DNA of 6,625 bases from Gammaproteobacteria bacterium (GTDB taxonomy: Bacteria; Pseudomonadota; Gammaproteobacteria; Eutrophobiales; Eutrophobiaceae). Where the stretch lies: NCBI GenBank assembly GCA_018676275.1, contig JABHFC010000247.1:1-6625 (forward strand). Reading direction: 5' to 3'. The translations under genes were made by a program, and so were the position numbers. Positions 1 through 5,945 of the stretch are shown here, piece after piece; position 1 is the first letter of the stretch, and each line of letters opens with the position of its first letter. Under the pieces are notes generated by a model. That model did not search any database and was not told where the DNA came from. It saw nothing but the letters and a program-made list of their open reading frames with translations.

Positions 1-417
1 CATGGTGGACGTATCGGTGTGCTGGCTGATATTGCAGGTGGTGATGCCGATTTGGCTCGTGATATTGCAATGCATGTAGCAGCCAGTCGACCAGTTTGCG
101 TGGCCGAGGCTGATGTTTCCCAGGAAATGCTCGATAAAGAAAAGGCTATTTTCGTGGCACAAGCTGAAGAAAGCGGCAAGCCGGCTGAAATCATCGAAAA
201 AATGGTCTCGGGTCGTTTGAAGAAGTACCTCAAGGAAGTGACTTTACTGGGACAACCTTTTATAAAAGATCCTGATCAGAGTATAGAAAAGTTATTAGCT
301 AGCAAGAGTGCCTCAGTAAACAGTTTTGTTTGTTATGAAGTCGGAGAGGGCATAGATAAAAAGGTCGAAAATTTTGCCGAAGAAGTAATGGCACAGGCAA
401 AGGCTTCCGAAAAATAA
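1..417 (+). CDS. tsf: Elongation factor Ts (EF-Ts), C-terminal part, 5' end outside the window
   Basis: EF-Ts is the cytoplasmic guanine-nucleotide exchange factor that releases GDP from EF-Tu during translation elongation. The reading frame is open from base 1 and ends with TAA at 415-417, giving 138 codons, about the last half of a family protein of roughly 280-290 residues. It starts with HGGRIGVL and continues with IAMHVAASRP, SGKPAEIIEKMVSGRLKK, LLGQPFIKDP and YEVGEGI. These match, block by block, the C-terminal core and coiled-coil region of E. coli EF-Ts. The start codon and the N-terminal EF-Tu-contacting domain are not visible. rpsB normally lies directly upstream, but that cannot be checked here. 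Only 19 bp separate its stop from the pyrH start, with no terminator-like hairpin and T-run, so cotranscription with pyrH is likely. An ATG-like start at 19 (GTG) is only an artefact of the window edge. Confidence 0.97.
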   Translation, partial: HGGRIGVLADIAGGDADLARDIAMHVAASRPVCVAEADVSQEMLDKEKAIFVAQAEESGKPAEIIEKMVSGRLKKYLKEVTLLGQPFIKDPDQSIEKLLASKSASVNSFVCYEVGEGIDKKVENFAEEVMAQAKASEK

Positions 418-424
418 CCAATAT

Positions 425-430
425 AGAGAG
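425..430 (+). promoter_or_regulatory. Shine-Dalgarno site for pyrH
   Basis: AGAGAG at 425-430 lies 6 nt before the TTG at 437. It supports TTG 437 as the translation start of pyrH, because no in-frame ATG or GTG is placed suitably and the protein so produced has the family's usual N-terminal length. A second in-frame TTG at 461 (codon 9) is possible but has a poorer upstream site (AGAAAGC, directly adjacent). Confidence 0.6.
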
Positions 431-435
431 AACCC

Positions 436-450
436 CTTGTCTGAGACAAG
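436..450. repeat. Perfect 15-nt palindrome over the pyrH start codon
   Basis: CTTGTCT-G-AGACAAG at 436-450 is a perfect inverted repeat of 7-bp arms around one central G. It contains the TTG start (437-439) and codons 2-5. In mRNA it could form a small hairpin of 5 bp with a 5-nt loop that would hide the start codon. In DNA it could be an operator-like site. Either role is inference; chance occurrence within a coding start is also possible. Confidence 0.5.
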
Positions 451-1168
451 CACAGAAAGCTTGAAGTTTAAACGCATATTATTGAAGCTAAGTGGTGAAG
501 CTTTAATGGGCGAGACCAGTTTTGGCATTGACCCAAATGTTATTAAACAGATTGCATCGGAAATTCAGGATCTGGATAAAGCGGGTGCTGAAATCGCGGT
601 GGTACTTGGAGCTGGTAACTTTTTTCGTGGATCGGGACTGGCTGCAGCGGGAATAGATCGGGTTACTGCCGATCATATGGGTATGCTGGGCACGGTGATG
701 AACTCACTTGCTTTACAGGACGCACTGGAACAGTTAGGCATGTATGTGCGCGTGATGTCAGCGATAGTTATCAATGAAGTGTGTGAGGACTATATTCGCC
801 GTCGCGCCATTCGTCATCTGGAAAAAAGACGTATTGTGATATTCGCGGCAGGTACCGGTAATCCGTTTTTTACGACCGATTCAGCTGCAAGTTTACGAGC
901 AGTTGAAATCAACGCGGAACTACTTATCAAGGCGACCAAGGTAGATGGTGTTTATTCAGCTGACCCCATGCTGGATAAAACAGCAACTCGCTATGAAAAA
1001 CTGAATTACGATGAAGTTATAGAACAAAAACTCGGTGTAATGGATACTACCGCTGTAGTTCTTTGTCGTGAGAACAATATGCCACTAAGAGTTCTTGATA
1101 TGATGAAAAAGGGCGCTTTGATGAGGGCTGCTCAGGGACAGGATGAAGGAACTTTGGTAACACAATAA
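437..1168 (+). CDS. pyrH: Uridylate (UMP) kinase
   Basis: Phosphorylates UMP to UDP with ATP in pyrimidine nucleotide synthesis. The bacterial enzyme is a cytoplasmic hexamer of the amino-acid kinase fold, typically activated by GTP and inhibited by UTP. The 243 residues compare with 241 in E. coli. Visible motifs are RILLKLSGEAL (13-23, with Lys17), FRGSG (63-67, with Arg64), DHMGML (79-84), GTGNPFFTTDSAA (139-151, with Asp148) and KATKVDGVYSADP (165-177). These are the phosphate-, UMP- and ATP-binding segments. Two departures are seen: the usual GGGN before FRG reads GAGN (Ala59), and the usual NKPGAL near the C-terminus reads MKKGAL. The start is TTG at 437 with AGAGAG 6 nt upstream. The gene follows tsf by 19 bp and precedes frr by 14 bp, so the three are probably one transcript. 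Identity is certain; only the exact start is less sure. Confidence 0.97.
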   Translation: MSETSTESLKFKRILLKLSGEALMGETSFGIDPNVIKQIASEIQDLDKAGAEIAVVLGAGNFFRGSGLAAAGIDRVTADHMGMLGTVMNSLALQDALEQLGMYVRVMSAIVINEVCEDYIRRRAIRHLEKRRIVIFAAGTGNPFFTTDSAASLRAVEINAELLIKATKVDGVYSADPMLDKTATRYEKLNYDEVIEQKLGVMDTTAVVLCRENNMPLRVLDMMKKGALMRAAQGQDEGTLVTQ

Positions 1169-1182
1169 GAAGGTGAGCTCTA

Positions 1183-1740
1183 ATGACAAAAGAGATAATT
1201 GATGATGCAAAAAAACGAATGCAAAAAAGCCTTGAGGTTTTTGCGCATGAGTTATCAAAAATTCGAACAGGCCGTGCTCATCCTGGCTTGCTTGAACATG
1301 TAATGATCAATTTTTATGGAAATAATGTTCCTATTAGCCAGGCTGCCAACGTTAATGTTATGGATTCTCGTACATTAAGTATCACGGCCTATGATAAGAA
1401 TATGATTCCGGATCTTGAAAAAGCGATACTGAATTCAGATCTGGGATTGAATCCTGTTACGACAGGCGAGACCATTCGTGTTCCCTTACCAGCATTAACT
1501 GAAGAACGTCGTAAAGATCTTACCAAGGTAGTGCGCAATGAAGCTGAAAAAGCGCGTATTGCTGTACGTAATGTTCGTCGTGATGCGAATACCCACCTTA
1601 AGCCTCTGGTTAAAGAAAAAACGATTACCGAAGATGATGAAAGGCGAGCGGAGGCTGACGTGCAAAAGTTAACAGATTCAAAGGTCGCTGAAATTGAAAA
1701 AATGCTCGAAGCGAAAGAAAAGGAGTTAATGGAAATCTAG
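1183..1740 (+). CDS. frr: Ribosome recycling factor (RRF)
   Basis: RRF acts with EF-G (and IF3) to split the post-termination ribosome and release it from mRNA and tRNA in the cytoplasm. The 185 residues equal the E. coli protein in length. The N-terminal helix segment carries SKIRTGRAHPGLL. A middle beta domain of about residues 31-104 includes DSRTL and SDLGLNP, followed by IRVPLPALTEERRKDL and VRNVRRDAN (129-136, with the conserved Arg132). The C-terminal long helices (EDDERRAEADVQKLTD) complete the three-helix bundle. The ATG at 1183 has a strong Shine-Dalgarno, AGAAGGTGAG ending at 1176, six bases upstream. The gene sits 14 bp after pyrH. It is followed by a 99-bp gap with several inverted repeats, the only sizeable gap before rseP. 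Confidence 0.98.
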   Translation: MTKEIIDDAKKRMQKSLEVFAHELSKIRTGRAHPGLLEHVMINFYGNNVPISQAANVNVMDSRTLSITAYDKNMIPDLEKAILNSDLGLNPVTTGETIRVPLPALTEERRKDLTKVVRNEAEKARIAVRNVRRDANTHLKPLVKEKTITEDDERRAEADVQKLTDSKVAEIEKMLEAKEKELMEI

Positions 1741-1759
1741 GGTCTGTTTTAAACAGCCC
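1740..1759 (+). repeat. Stem-loop at the end of frr
   Basis: GGG (1740-1742), a bulged T, then the perfect palindrome CTGTTT-T-AAACAG (1744-1756), then CCC (1757-1759). As RNA this gives a 4-bp plus 3-bp stem with one bulge and a 5-nt loop. It starts on the last base of the frr stop codon. No U-tract follows, so it is not a canonical terminator. Confidence 0.45.
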
Positions 1760-1764
1760 CTGGT

Positions 1765-1786
1765 ATTGTTCACTTAGTTGAACAAT
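1765..1786 (+). repeat. 8-bp stem, 6-nt loop hairpin between frr and uppS
   Basis: ATTGTTCA (1765-1772) and TGAACAAT (1779-1786) are perfect inverted arms around CTTAGT. The sequence downstream (GAGCTTCGTTTC) lacks a T-run, so rho-independent termination is unlikely. The arms could equally be a DNA-binding palindrome or an RNA stem guarding the downstream message. Confidence 0.5.
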
Positions 1787-1804
1787 GAGCTTCGTTTCAC
1801 CAAT

Positions 1805-1818
1805 CAAGCCACGGCTTG
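1805..1818 (+). repeat. Short inverted repeat before uppS
   Basis: CAAGCC-AC-GGCTTG is a perfect inverted repeat with 6-bp arms and a 2-nt centre, ending 21 bp before the uppS ATG. It overlaps the alternative in-frame TTG at 1816. As RNA only a 4-5 bp stem is sterically possible. Confidence 0.4.
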
Positions 1819-1839
1819 CCAAATGTTTTCAGTCGAATA

Positions 1840-2589
1840 ATGGGTCAAGCGCTGCAAAAAAATAATAAGCCACATCATATCGCCATCATAATGGACGGTA
1901 ATGGGCGCTGGGCTAAAAAGCGAGGTTTACCCCGGGCCGCCGGTCACAAGGCCGGGATCACAAATTTAAGAAAAATTGTAGAGTATTGTGCTGCAGAACA
2001 GATTGAAGCTCTGACTGTTTATGCTTTCAGTAGTGAAAACTGGCGCAGACCCGATCAGGAAGTCAGCTTGCTAATGGAATTATTTATAAGCGCACTTAAT
2101 GAACAGGTTGATGAATTACATGAACATCAGGTCAATATCCGCTTTATTGGCGATCTCGCTCGCTTTCCACAAAAATTGCAGGATTCGATTACAGCAGCTG
2201 CAACCCTCACCAATAAAAATTCCGGACTGCATTTGCGTGTTGCAGCCAATTACGGTGGCCGCTGGGATATCACCAACGCATTTAAAACAATTGCCGGAAA
2301 AATCAGCAGGGGAGAGCTTGAGCTAAATGATGTTGATGAAGCTATGATTCAACAAGCTTTGACTCTGTCGGATTTACCTGAGCCGGATCTGTTTATTCGT
2401 ACGGGTGGTGAACAACGAATTAGTAATTACCTGCTTTGGCAGATGGCGTATACAGAAATGTATTTTAGCGATACCTACTGGCCTGATTTCTCACCGGAGT
2501 GTCTTGCGGAAGCCTGTAGCTGGTTTGAATCCAGGCAGCGTAGATTTGGCCGAACCCCTGAACAACTAAAGCAATCTGAACGTGCTTAA
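1840..2589 (+). CDS. uppS: (2Z,6E)-undecaprenyl diphosphate synthase (cis-prenyltransferase)
   Basis: Adds eight isoprene units from IPP to farnesyl diphosphate to make C55 undecaprenyl diphosphate, the lipid carrier for peptidoglycan and surface polysaccharides. It works in the cytoplasm at the inner membrane. Family motifs are HIAIIMDGNGRWAKKRG (13-29, catalytic Asp19, equivalent to Asp26 of E. coli), GHKAG, LTVYAFSSENW with RP, AANYGGRWDI, and the C-terminal RTGGEQRIS (187-195; Arg187, Arg193 and Ser195 bind the IPP diphosphate). The ATG at 1840 gives 249 residues (E. coli about 253). A TTG at 1816 would add eight residues; an in-frame stop at 1786 excludes anything longer. Neither start has a good Shine-Dalgarno. 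The stop TAA overlaps the cdsA start by 8 nt. Identity is certain, the start less so. Confidence 0.96.
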   Translation: MGQALQKNNKPHHIAIIMDGNGRWAKKRGLPRAAGHKAGITNLRKIVEYCAAEQIEALTVYAFSSENWRRPDQEVSLLMELFISALNEQVDELHEHQVNIRFIGDLARFPQKLQDSITAAATLTNKNSGLHLRVAANYGGRWDITNAFKTIAGKISRGELELNDVDEAMIQQALTLSDLPEPDLFIRTGGEQRISNYLLWQMAYTEMYFSDTYWPDFSPECLAEACSWFESRQRRFGRTPEQLKQSERA

Positions 2590-3403
2590 ACTACGCATTC
2601 TCACAGCAGTCGTCCTGATTCCTGTTTTTATAATTGCTGTTCTGTACCTGAATACAGCTTCGTTTGCTGTACTTATGGCAACAGTTATCGCACTGGCGGC
2701 CTGGGAGTGGGCGGGGATTGCCGGTTTCTCAGGTAGTCTGAAGCGTGGCAGCTATACCCTGGCGGTCGTAACACTACTTATCCTTACTTATATATTTCGT
2801 TCAGGTCCTCTTTCAGTCTGGATATTATCAATCGCTGTTCTTTGGTGGGGCCTGGCGATGCATCTTGTGCTGCGTTATCAAAGTCATGAGAGCCTGGACT
2901 TCGCTGCACCAGCGAAGGCACTGATTGGTCTGCTAGTTTTGCTACCAGCATGGTTGAGCCTGCTGATCTTGCATGCCTTTGAACCTGATGGCGTGCTACT
3001 AGTCATATTTTTACTGGTACTAATCTGGAGTGCTGATATTGCCGCTTATTTTGCTGGTAGGCGCTGGGGCAAACACAAGCTTTGTAGTCGGGTTAGTCCA
3101 GGCAAAAGCTGGGAAGGCGTATTTGGTGCCCTGGCTGCGTCTGTTGCTCTGGCTTTCATTTATGCCTTATATGTACAGTTGCAGGGTCTAGAGTTATTGA
3201 TATTCATCACGATATGCATTATTACAGTGCTGGCCTCGATATTAGGTGATTTATTGGAAAGTTTAATGAAGCGGATCAGTAATATGAAAGACAGTGGTTC
3301 AATCCTTCCCGGACACGGTGGCGTTCTCGATCGCATAGATAGTCTGACCGCGGCTTTACCAATATTTCTTTGCTCCTTATGGGCTTGGGAGAAGCTAGTT
3401 TGA
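2582..3403 (+). CDS. cdsA: Phosphatidate cytidylyltransferase (CDP-diacylglycerol synthase)
   Basis: Makes CDP-diacylglycerol from phosphatidate and CTP, the branch-point precursor of bacterial phospholipids. It is a polytopic inner-membrane protein. The 273 residues (E. coli about 285) are mostly hydrophobic, with several membrane segments from residue 5 onward, AWEWAG near residue 40, and SADIAAYFAGRRWGKHKL and VSPGKSWEG in the middle. The C-terminal family signature spans 227-253: S-x-x-K-R, then K-D-S-G, then P-G-H-G-G and D-R-I-D. It is preceded by GDLLES with Asp223, and these acidic residues bind the metal ions. It starts with GTG at 2582 inside the uppS end, an 8-nt overlap, with only a weak upstream Shine-Dalgarno, so it probably relies on coupled translation. 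Its stop overlaps the dxr start as TTGA. Confidence 0.96.
   Translation: MLKLRILTAVVLIPVFIIAVLYLNTASFAVLMATVIALAAWEWAGIAGFSGSLKRGSYTLAVVTLLILTYIFRSGPLSVWILSIAVLWWGLAMHLVLRYQSHESLDFAAPAKALIGLLVLLPAWLSLLILHAFEPDGVLLVIFLLVLIWSADIAAYFAGRRWGKHKLCSRVSPGKSWEGVFGALAASVALAFIYALYVQLQGLELLIFITICIITVLASILGDLLESLMKRISNMKDSGSILPGHGGVLDRIDSLTAALPIFLCSLWAWEKLV
3387..3394 (+). promoter_or_regulatory. Shine-Dalgarno site that fixes the dxr start
   Basis: GGGAGAAG at 3387-3394 lies inside the end of cdsA. Its core GGGAG is 8 nt before TTG 3400. This favours TTG 3400 over the in-frame TTG 3370 and ATG 3379, both of which lie upstream of this site and would add residues that other Dxr proteins lack. Confidence 0.65.
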
Positions 3404-4581
3404 TCGGTATTACAATTCTTGGCTCTACCGGTAGTATCGGCGTTAATACGCTTGATGTTATTTCCCAACACAAAGACAAATACAAGGTTGTTGCGCTTAC
3501 TGCCAATACCGGTGTTGAACGAATGATAGAGCAATGTACGCAATGGCAACCTGAATATGCAGTGATGGCTGATACTGATAGTGCTGAGCTTTTACGCGCG
3601 AAATTAAAAGCCGTGGCCGCAGATGTAGAAGTGTTATCTGGTGATGAGGGTTTGCGATTTGTAGCCGAGACAGAACAGACCGACTATGTCATGGCAGCTA
3701 TTGTGGGTGCAGCAGGATTATTACCAACTCTGGCGGCTGCAAAGGCAGGTAAGCGGGTATTGCTGGCGAACAAGGAAGCACTGGTCTTGTCTGGTCAAAT
3801 ATTTATGGATGCAATACGCGATTCTGGTGCCGAACTTCTACCTATTGACAGTGAACACAATGCTATTTTTCAATGTATGCCGGTCAATTTCGGCGATGGT
3901 TTGGCGCCAACTGGCGTTCAGCGAATTCTACTTACAGCGTCCGGCGGGCCATTCAGGAGCAAATCACTAACTGAACTACATCAGGTTACTCCGGATCAGG
4001 CATGCGCTCACCCCAACTGGGTGATGGGAAGAAAAATCTCTGTCGATTCTGCAAGTATGATGAACAAAGGACTGGAGTTAATCGAGGCCTGCTGGTTGTT
4101 CAACACAACACCTGAGCATATCCAGGTAGTTTTACATCCACAGAGTATTATTCATTCACTGGTTGAATACTCGGATGGTTCTGTACTGGCGCAACTGGGC
4201 AATCCGGATATGCGCACTCCCATTGCTCACGGTCTGGCATGGCCAGAACGTATCAAGTCTGGTGTTGCATCGCTGGATTTGTTCGATATCGCGCGGCTGG
4301 ATTTTGAAGAACCTGATCTGGAACGTTTTCCCTGTCTGCGTCTTGCCTGCGAGGCAATGCAAAAAGGAGGCACGGCGACAGCTATTCTCAATGCTGCCAA
4401 TGAAGTGGCAGTTGCGGAATTCCTCGCCAGGCGCATACGTTTTACAGATATAGCGAAAATTGTCGAGTTAGCTTTAACTAATGTTGAAATAGAGGAAGCC
4501 ACGTCTCTGCAAACCGTATTAGCCGCAGACAAGAGGGCGAGAGATTATTCAAACACCGCAATTCAGGAGCTGGCAGCATGA
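3400..4581 (+). CDS. dxr: 1-deoxy-D-xylulose 5-phosphate reductoisomerase (IspC)
   Basis: Converts 1-deoxy-D-xylulose 5-phosphate to 2-C-methyl-D-erythritol 4-phosphate with NADPH and a divalent metal, the committed step of the MEP isoprenoid pathway and the target of fosmidomycin. With the TTG start at 3400 it has 393 residues (E. coli 398). The NADPH loop is GSTGSIG at 8-14, the same numbers as in E. coli. Metal ligands are Asp150 and Glu152 in PIDSEHN, and Glu226 in MNKGLE. Substrate residues Ser181 (ASGGPF), His204 (HPNW), Ser217, Asn222 and Lys223 are all present. The C-terminal helical domain (ILNAANEVAVAEFLARRI) is complete. The TTG overlaps the cdsA stop as TTGA, and the dxr stop overlaps the rseP start as ATGA. 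Its place after cdsA, not after frr, is Pseudomonas-like. In-frame starts at 3370 or 3379 are less likely. Confidence 0.95.
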   Translation: MIGITILGSTGSIGVNTLDVISQHKDKYKVVALTANTGVERMIEQCTQWQPEYAVMADTDSAELLRAKLKAVAADVEVLSGDEGLRFVAETEQTDYVMAAIVGAAGLLPTLAAAKAGKRVLLANKEALVLSGQIFMDAIRDSGAELLPIDSEHNAIFQCMPVNFGDGLAPTGVQRILLTASGGPFRSKSLTELHQVTPDQACAHPNWVMGRKISVDSASMMNKGLELIEACWLFNTTPEHIQVVLHPQSIIHSLVEYSDGSVLAQLGNPDMRTPIAHGLAWPERIKSGVASLDLFDIARLDFEEPDLERFPCLRLACEAMQKGGTATAILNAANEVAVAEFLARRIRFTDIAKIVELALTNVEIEEATSLQTVLAADKRARDYSNTAIQELAA

Positions 4582-5945
4582 TCGATATCCTGCAATCAGC
4601 ACTGGCATTTATAGTAATACTCGGGATTCTTATCACCTTTCATGAATACGGACATTTCTGGGTTGCGAGAAAGTGCGATGTAAAAATCCTGCGTTTTTCT
4701 GTCGGTTTCGGTCGACCTCTGTGGAAAAGAAGTTTCGGTGATGATCAAACCGAGTTCGTGATTGCGGCATTGCCTCTGGGCGGCTATGTGAAGATGTTGG
4801 ACGAAAGGGAAGGACCTGTTGAAGAACAGGATAAAGAGCGAGCCTTTAATAATAAATCGCTTACACAACGCATCATGATCGTTGTAGCGGGCCCATTATT
4901 TAATTTTATTTTTGCCATTTTTGCCTACTGGGCTATGTACATGATTGGCATTAATGATTTCAAGCCAGTTATTGGCGAAATAGAGATGAAATCCATAGCC
5001 GCTGAATCTGGTTTCAGGTCGGGGGATAGAATTCTGCAGGTGGATGGTAGAAAAACACCAACCTGGTCATCGGTAATTGATACTACGGTTGCCAATGTAG
5101 TGAATGCTAGAGAGGTAGTTTTTACGGTTAGCGCTGGTCAGTACAGCGAGCGTGAAATTACAATCGATTTGTCAAAGATATCAATTGATGAAATGGCGTC
5201 GGGGCAATTATTCAAGGCGATAGGACTGCATCCTGAACGACCGGTGATTCCCGCAATAATAGGTGAAATTATTGAGGGAGGCTCAGCTGAAGCTGTTGGT
5301 ATGCAGGTTGGGGATAAGGTACTGAAGGTGGATGATGATCCTGTCAAGGACTGGATTAACTGGGTGGAGATTATACGGGCAAATCCGCAACAGGCTTTAC
5401 AAGTCGATATTCTGCGTAATGCAGAACCACTGACCTTGGCAATAACTCCGGCGCTGGTAGTAGAAGGCGGTCAGGAAGTCGGCAAAATAGGAGCTGGTCT
5501 GGATCAAAGTTATCTACAGGACACTTCCAATCAGGCGATTGAATCCTATGCTTTGTTTCCAGCTCTATACAAGGCAGTAGAAAAGACCGCTGACATGTCT
5601 ATCATGACTTTGCGCATCCTTGGTAAAATGATTGTCGGCGAAGCTTCAGTAAAAAATCTGAGTGGACCTATCAGCATTGCACAATATGCGGGGAAAACAG
5701 CAAATCTTGGTATTGCCGTGTTCCTTGGCTTCATGGCAGTTATTAGTGTTAGTCTTGGAGTACTGAATCTTTTGCCTATTCCACTACTGGATGGGGGACA
5801 TCTGTTCTACTACCTGATTGAGATGGTGAAAGGAAGTCCGCCCTCAGAGTCCTTTCAAATAGCGGGACAACAGTTTGGCTTGATAGTTTTACTCGGATTG
5901 ATGAGCATTGCGCTTTATAATGACATCTTGCGGGTGGTGGGTTGA
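4578..5945 (+). CDS. rseP: Site-2 intramembrane zinc metalloprotease RseP
   Basis: An inner-membrane S2P-family protease. In E. coli it makes the second cut in anti-sigma factor RseA after DegS, releasing sigma-E; in Pseudomonas the orthologue MucP acts on MucA. It also clears remnant signal peptides. The 455 residues match the family (E. coli 450). The first membrane helix ends in the zinc site HEYGH (His22, Glu23, His26). A second helix lies at about 98-124. Two periplasmic PDZ domains begin near residues 130 (ESGFRSGDRILQVDG) and 222 (SAEAVGMQVGDKVLKVDD). The last helices carry NLLPIPLLDGGHL, with Asn397 and the third zinc ligand Asp405. The ATG at 4578 overlaps the dxr stop (ATGA), with AGGAG at 4565-4569 eight bases upstream. 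Which anti-sigma factor it cleaves here is unknown. Confidence 0.97.
   Translation: MIDILQSALAFIVILGILITFHEYGHFWVARKCDVKILRFSVGFGRPLWKRSFGDDQTEFVIAALPLGGYVKMLDEREGPVEEQDKERAFNNKSLTQRIMIVVAGPLFNFIFAIFAYWAMYMIGINDFKPVIGEIEMKSIAAESGFRSGDRILQVDGRKTPTWSSVIDTTVANVVNAREVVFTVSAGQYSEREITIDLSKISIDEMASGQLFKAIGLHPERPVIPAIIGEIIEGGSAEAVGMQVGDKVLKVDDDPVKDWINWVEIIRANPQQALQVDILRNAEPLTLAITPALVVEGGQEVGKIGAGLDQSYLQDTSNQAIESYALFPALYKAVEKTADMSIMTLRILGKMIVGEASVKNLSGPISIAQYAGKTANLGIAVFLGFMAVISVSLGVLNLLPIPLLDGGHLFYYLIEMVKGSPPSESFQIAGQQFGLIVLLGLMSIALYNDILRVVG
5832..5859 (+). promoter_or_regulatory. Possible sigma-E-type promoter for bamA inside rseP
   Basis: GGAAGTC (5832-5838), 15 bases, then TTCAAA (5854-5859) resembles the E. 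coli sigma-E pattern GGAACTT-N15-GTCTAA. The -35 matches at 5 of 7 positions and the spacing is exact. It points toward bamA, whose start is about 180 bp downstream; in E. coli bamA belongs to the sigma-E regulon. The bases also encode RseP, so a chance match is quite possible. Confidence 0.25.

Larger units (their letters stand above)
1741..1839 (+). other. frr-uppS intergenic region with three inverted repeats
   Basis: This 99-bp gap separates the translation genes from the envelope genes. It contains three successive inverted repeats, listed separately, none followed by the T-run of a classic intrinsic terminator. No convincing sigma-70 pair is seen: TTGAAC at 1778-1783 has no -10 at the right distance. 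No good Shine-Dalgarno precedes the uppS start at its end. The region could serve for mRNA processing, attenuation or decoupling of the two halves of the operon; this is inference. Confidence 0.5.

Noticed and set aside
1740..1786. Intrinsic transcription terminator after frr
   Set aside because: Both hairpins lack a following T-run and have AT-rich stems, so rho-independent termination is not supported.
1816..1839. uppS start at TTG 1816
   Set aside because: No Shine-Dalgarno precedes it, it sits inside an inverted repeat, and the ATG at 1840 already gives a family-sized protein. It is not fully excluded.
3370..3399. Longer dxr with a start at TTG 3370 or ATG 3379
   Set aside because: It would add 10 or 7 residues not present in other Dxr proteins, and the good GGGAG site is positioned for TTG 3400. 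From 3400 the NADPH loop and Asp150/Glu152 have exactly the E. coli numbering.
3160..3549. Antisense open frame of 129 codons across the cdsA-dxr junction
   Set aside because: It lies opposite two clearly conserved genes, has no recognisable domain, and is explained as a shadow of their codon use.
4227..4532. Antisense open frame of 101 codons inside dxr
   Set aside because: It is fully within the conserved dxr coding region, shows low-complexity Ser/Arg/Ala-rich sequence typical of shadow frames, and has no family motif.
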